Shown one piece after another: positions 31,456 through 33,867 of a stretch of 33,867 nucleotides of DNA. Made by a program: the position numbers and the translations under genes. The DNA comes from Bacillota bacterium (GTDB lineage: Bacteria > Bacillota_E > RBS10-35 > JAJYVN01). The notes below the pieces were generated by a model. The model saw only the letters and a program-made list of their open reading frames with translations, did not search any database and was not told the origin of the DNA. How positions within the stretch are numbered: the stretch's first letter is position 1; every line of letters starts with the position of its first letter. Location of the stretch: NCBI GenBank assembly GCA_021846605.1, contig JAJZWQ010000009.1:1-33867 (forward strand). The letters are read 5' to 3'.

Positions 31456-32511
31456 ATGCCGTCAAGGGTAAACCTCGACACCTCTGCGGCGGAAGTCGCC
31501 GTGGATCTGATCCGCCAGATCCGGGACGGCATGGCAATGCCCGAGTTGGAGGCCCGCTGGGTGACACTGGTGGGGTGCCCCGCGTATGCCGCTTGGACGT
31601 CCGGTGAAGTGCTGTCTGAACTCCGTCGTCGGCCGCCGAAGCCGGACGCTACGATACCTGAGGGCTTGCCCGCCGACGTACAGAGCGTGCTCACCGCGTT
31701 TCTGGAGGGGCGCCGCCACGTGGACGAGCTGTCCGCGCGGCTGGCGCAGGCGCGGGCGCTACGCATCGCCGACGCCGCCGACCGCGCGTTGGCGTTGCTT
31801 CCGACAGGGACTCCGTTGCAGGCGACGGTGTTTGTACTGCTTTCCGGGGACCGGCAGGGTTGGGCCAACAACCGGGCGGAGGTCATCCTCGACCTGCTGA
31901 GCATCCCGGCCACGTCTGCCGAACAACTGACGACGCCCTTCGTCGCCCATGAACTGCACCATATCGGGTTTGACTGGTGCCAGGCTCGGGACCTGCGCGC
32001 GCAGCGCATCCTCACGAGCGGCGGTCCCGCCGCGGCGGCCGCCAGGGCGTTGCGCATGCTCCTGAGTGAAGGAACGGCCAACGCCTTCTTCACCCCGACA
32101 GACGACGAGTGGTTACAGGCCATAGCCCCCGCGCGGACCGATGAGTACGGTGCCGACTTCGCGAACACCTGGTTGCGGCGCGTAAAGGCGGATCGGTGTC
32201 GGCTGCCAGAATTGGTGCAGGAACTCGACTCCATGTTGGCCATCCTGGCGTCCAATCAGGAGACGCCCGCAGCCAGGTCCTACGTCGCGGGAATCACCAC
32301 CCCGAGTGACAACCTCGCGCGGCCCGTCGCGCACTTCCTCGGGGAGGCGATGGTGAACGCGATCCGGCGTCACCAGGGGGACGAAGCCGCCGTCGCCGCT
32401 ATAATCGACTTGCAGCGGTTCGTTCCTTCCTACCAGGATGCCGCGGAAGCGGCGGGGCTGCCGCGCCTTCGCGATGAGACGGTGGCGTCCATCAACCGTC
32501 TTTGGGGGTGA
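31456..32511 (+). CDS. Putative zinc metalloprotease, DUF5700-like
   Basis: The 351-residue product has a zincin motif HExxH at residues 165-169 (VAHELHHIGF). A second acidic residue, Glu205 in LLSEGTANAF, is spaced as the third zinc ligand in gluzincin-type folds. This pattern fits the DUF5700 group of putative Zn-dependent proteases, for which substrates are not established. No signal peptide or membrane helix is visible, so it is likely cytoplasmic. The ATG has AGGAGG with 7-nt spacing; two upstream in-frame codons are too close to that site. It lies in the accessory region beyond ssrA, with a small gene and an acetyltransferase behind it. Confidence 0.7.
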   Translation: MPSRVNLDTSAAEVAVDLIRQIRDGMAMPELEARWVTLVGCPAYAAWTSGEVLSELRRRPPKPDATIPEGLPADVQSVLTAFLEGRRHVDELSARLAQARALRIADAADRALALLPTGTPLQATVFVLLSGDRQGWANNRAEVILDLLSIPATSAEQLTTPFVAHELHHIGFDWCQARDLRAQRILTSGGPAAAAARALRMLLSEGTANAFFTPTDDEWLQAIAPARTDEYGADFANTWLRRVKADRCRLPELVQELDSMLAILASNQETPAARSYVAGITTPSDNLARPVAHFLGEAMVNAIRRHQGDEAAVAAIIDLQRFVPSYQDAAEAAGLPRLRDETVASINRLWG

Positions 32512-32545
32512 GCGCGGGGCACCCCGACCGCTGGAGGTGAAGGCC

Positions 32546-32866
32546 GTGGGCTGGATGGATACGATTTCCACTCGGAAAGGACTCCGTGTAGACCACGGCG
32601 TCTACGAGCTTGAACTCGATGACACCGGGATGGTCCGCGGCACAGGGACCGTCGAGGGTGAGGCCGAGGCCGAGGCCGCAGTCGCCGTCGCCTTCGCGCT
32701 CTCTCCGGGCGTCACGCCCACGGGCGTTGATGTCGGCGGCGACGGCGCGACGCCCCATGCGGCGGGCGAAGGGGTCTGGTCCGTCGGAGCACATCGGACT
32801 CTGGGCATCCGCCACCGCGTCCGGGTGCAATGTCAACTACCGCTGGCTAAAGCCGGCGGTAGTTGA
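32546..32866 (+). CDS. Small hypothetical protein
   Basis: I do not recognise this 106-residue protein. It starts at GTG with an excellent GGAGGTGA ribosome site 5 nt upstream. An internal ATG is 9 nt on. The sequence alternates polar and hydrophobic residues (YELELDDTGMVRGTGTVEG), suggesting beta strands. An Ala/Glu-rich stretch, AEAEAAVAVAFALSPGV, follows. The last dozen residues are encoded by one arm and loop of a long hairpin, and the TGA stop lies inside the other arm. The original C terminus may therefore have been replaced by transposon-end sequence. It follows the metalloprotease by 34 nt, so the two are probably cotranscribed. Confidence 0.55.
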   Translation: MGWMDTISTRKGLRVDHGVYELELDDTGMVRGTGTVEGEAEAEAAVAVAFALSPGVTPTGVDVGGDGATPHAAGEGVWSVGAHRTLGIRHRVRVQCQLPLAKAGGS

Positions 32867-32867
32867 C
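32832..32867 (+). repeat. Perfect hairpin with GGCTAAAGCC tip (IS200/IS605-end-like)
   Basis: GTCAACTACCGC pairs with GCGGTAGTTGAC over 12 bp. A T-G pair and a GGC/GCC stem closing on TAAA follow. Hairpins with a GGCTAAAGCC tip are common at IS200/IS605 transposon ends and related REP-like elements. It has no T-run after it, so it is not a typical terminator. No TnpA or TnpB gene is in the window. Confidence 0.65.
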
Positions 32868-32957
32868 TACGGGACGTCCTCTCAGGTGACCCCGGCACCG
32901 TAAGCGCCTGCTGGATCCGCCAAGGCAGGGACGACCATAGGGCGAGGGGGGCACTCC

Positions 32958-33767
32958 GTGGCTGATGGGGTTGAAACCGGCCAGAGCATGTTGGCCGCGA
33001 GCATGCGGTACCTGAAGTGCATCGAGCGGGACCTTCCCGAGTTGTGGCCAGGCGCGACACAATGGACGGACGAGTGGGGTAGCTGCGGGTCGTACCCCGA
33101 CGCGCGGGGGTACGGCTCAGGAGTCCAGCGTGTCCGCGTCCCTCCAGAGCAGTTGGCCGAGTTCTGGTGCCGTCTGACCACAGAGTATCGTGAGTTGCCA
33201 CCGATCACCGTTGGACCGCTTGAAACGCCGGGACTGACCGAGTGGATCGCCCGGCACGGCTACGCCGCCGCTTCTCACCGGCGGCTGATGGTCTTGCCGC
33301 ACGAACGGCTCTATTCCCAGACCGTCTCCGCGAACCATGACGTTCGCATGGCCGCGACGCTTGACGACTGGGACCAAGTGCTCGCCCTGGATCAGTTGGT
33401 GTTTGACGACGCCCCCCTGGACGCGGAACAGCGCCTCGTCGAGTTCAAGCGTATAACGACCGGACCACGCCGCTTAGTATTCGTTCCAGGCGAGGCGGGA
33501 TTGGCACAGGCCGCGGGACTTATCACCAAGCGCACAGGGTGGGCACTGTTGTCGAGCGGTGAGACGCACCCCGACTTCCGCCGCCAGGGTCTATACCGCG
33601 CCGTCACCGAGTGGCGGTGTGATGTGGCGAGAAGCTGGGGCGCGGACTTCGTCGGCACCGATGCAACCCCCGGCACCTCTGAGCCGATCCTGAGGCGGCT
33701 CGGCTTCCAGCTGGTCGCGGACATCACCCTGTACCGCCCTGGTCCGCAGCAGTCCGCCCTGTCATGA
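32958..33767 (+). CDS. GNAT-family N-acetyltransferase
   Basis: The 269-residue product has the acetyl-CoA binding region near its C terminus. It shows AAGLITKRTGWALLSSGETHP, then DFRRQGLYRAVTEWRCDVAR, the R-x-x-G-x-x motif A of GNAT enzymes. DATPGTSEPILRRLGFQLV closes the fold. The N-terminal half (about 1-130) is less conserved and may be a second, degenerate GNAT domain (TEWIARHGYAAASHRRLMVL). The GTG start follows GAGGGGGG. The substrate is unknown. It could be a resistance or modification enzyme, as is common for accessory GNAT genes, but this is inference. Confidence 0.82.
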   Translation: MADGVETGQSMLAASMRYLKCIERDLPELWPGATQWTDEWGSCGSYPDARGYGSGVQRVRVPPEQLAEFWCRLTTEYRELPPITVGPLETPGLTEWIARHGYAAASHRRLMVLPHERLYSQTVSANHDVRMAATLDDWDQVLALDQLVFDDAPLDAEQRLVEFKRITTGPRRLVFVPGEAGLAQAAGLITKRTGWALLSSGETHPDFRRQGLYRAVTEWRCDVARSWGADFVGTDATPGTSEPILRRLGFQLVADITLYRPGPQQSALS

Positions 33768-33788
33768 CCGTCGCCTATAAGACGACGG
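33768..33788 (+). terminator. Short hairpin after the GNAT gene
   Basis: CCGTCG, a 9-nt loop and CGACGG follow the stop codon at once. There is no T-run, so termination is only a possibility. Confidence 0.35.
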
Positions 33789-33867
33789 CTTGCCAATCAC
33801 CCCGCTTGCGCGGGCGTGGCGTGCGGGCGCATGACGGCGCCCCGGCGACCGATGTTGATCGCCGCGA

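Noticed and set aside
32832..32867. Plain intrinsic terminator for the small gene
   Set aside because: The hairpin has no T-run, contains the stop codon and carries the GGCTAAAGCC tip seen at IS200/IS605-type ends.

Overview
The window is about 34 kb of very GC-rich bacterial DNA. Genes lie almost entirely on the + strand, are tightly packed, often overlap by 4 nt (GTGA or ATGA junctions), and frequently use GTG or TTG starts behind purine-rich ribosome binding sites. The SufU-type scaffold, YutG-type PgpA, YhaO/YhaN-like pair, SAM-I riboswitch and sigma-A-like promoters suggest a high-GC lineage on the Gram-positive (Bacillota-like) side. That placement is inference, because no rRNA or other phylogenetic marker is present.

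Region by region: (1) 1-300 holds the 3' end of a decayed IS701-like transposase on the minus strand. (2) 393-9616 is a co-directional run. It starts with a MenG/UbiE methyltransferase, followed by a tetrapyrrole operon with its own promoter (hemA, precorrin-2 dehydrogenase, hemC, SUMT-HemD fusion, hemB). A Mug-type DNA glycosylase, a hexulose-phosphate-synthase-like enzyme and a Gfo/Idh/MocA oxidoreductase come next. (3) 9682-15632 holds an Hsp20 gene with a clear promoter, a GC-rich spacer, a left-handed beta-helix acyltransferase and a YhaO/YhaN-like nuclease-ATPase pair. (4) 15690-21148 is a suf operon (sufC, sufD, sufS, sufU; no sufB) behind a consensus TTGACA/TATAAT promoter, continuing into pgpA and a fused AhbA-AhbB siroheme decarboxylase. 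(5) 21241-26612 holds an MsmX/UgpC-type sugar-ABC ATPase and a three-gene MacB-like ABC exporter (ATPase, adaptor, permease). (6) 26614-28434 is a SAM-I riboswitch with a terminator, leading threonine synthase and a small ubiquitin-like sulfur carrier. (7) 28431-29415 is smpB and tmRNA (ssrA). (8) From 29416 to the end is accessory DNA next to ssrA: a 240-bp inverted-repeat element with perfect 8-bp target duplications, a truncated group II intron, about 0.9 kb of unrecognised sequence, a DUF5700-like putative metalloprotease, a small unknown gene ending in a transposon-like hairpin, and a GNAT acetyltransferase.

How the genes fit together: the hem operon makes uroporphyrinogen III and then precorrin-2/sirohydrochlorin. 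The AhbAB fusion 13 kb downstream would decarboxylate siroheme, so the two loci together suggest a siroheme-dependent heme route. AhbC and AhbD are not in the window. The suf operon supplies Fe-S clusters that such a route would need. The SAM riboswitch upstream of thrC and a GG-tailed sulfur carrier suggests control by methionine status and possibly protein-thiocarboxylate sulfur transfer. The ssrA-proximal segment looks like an island or insertion hot spot.
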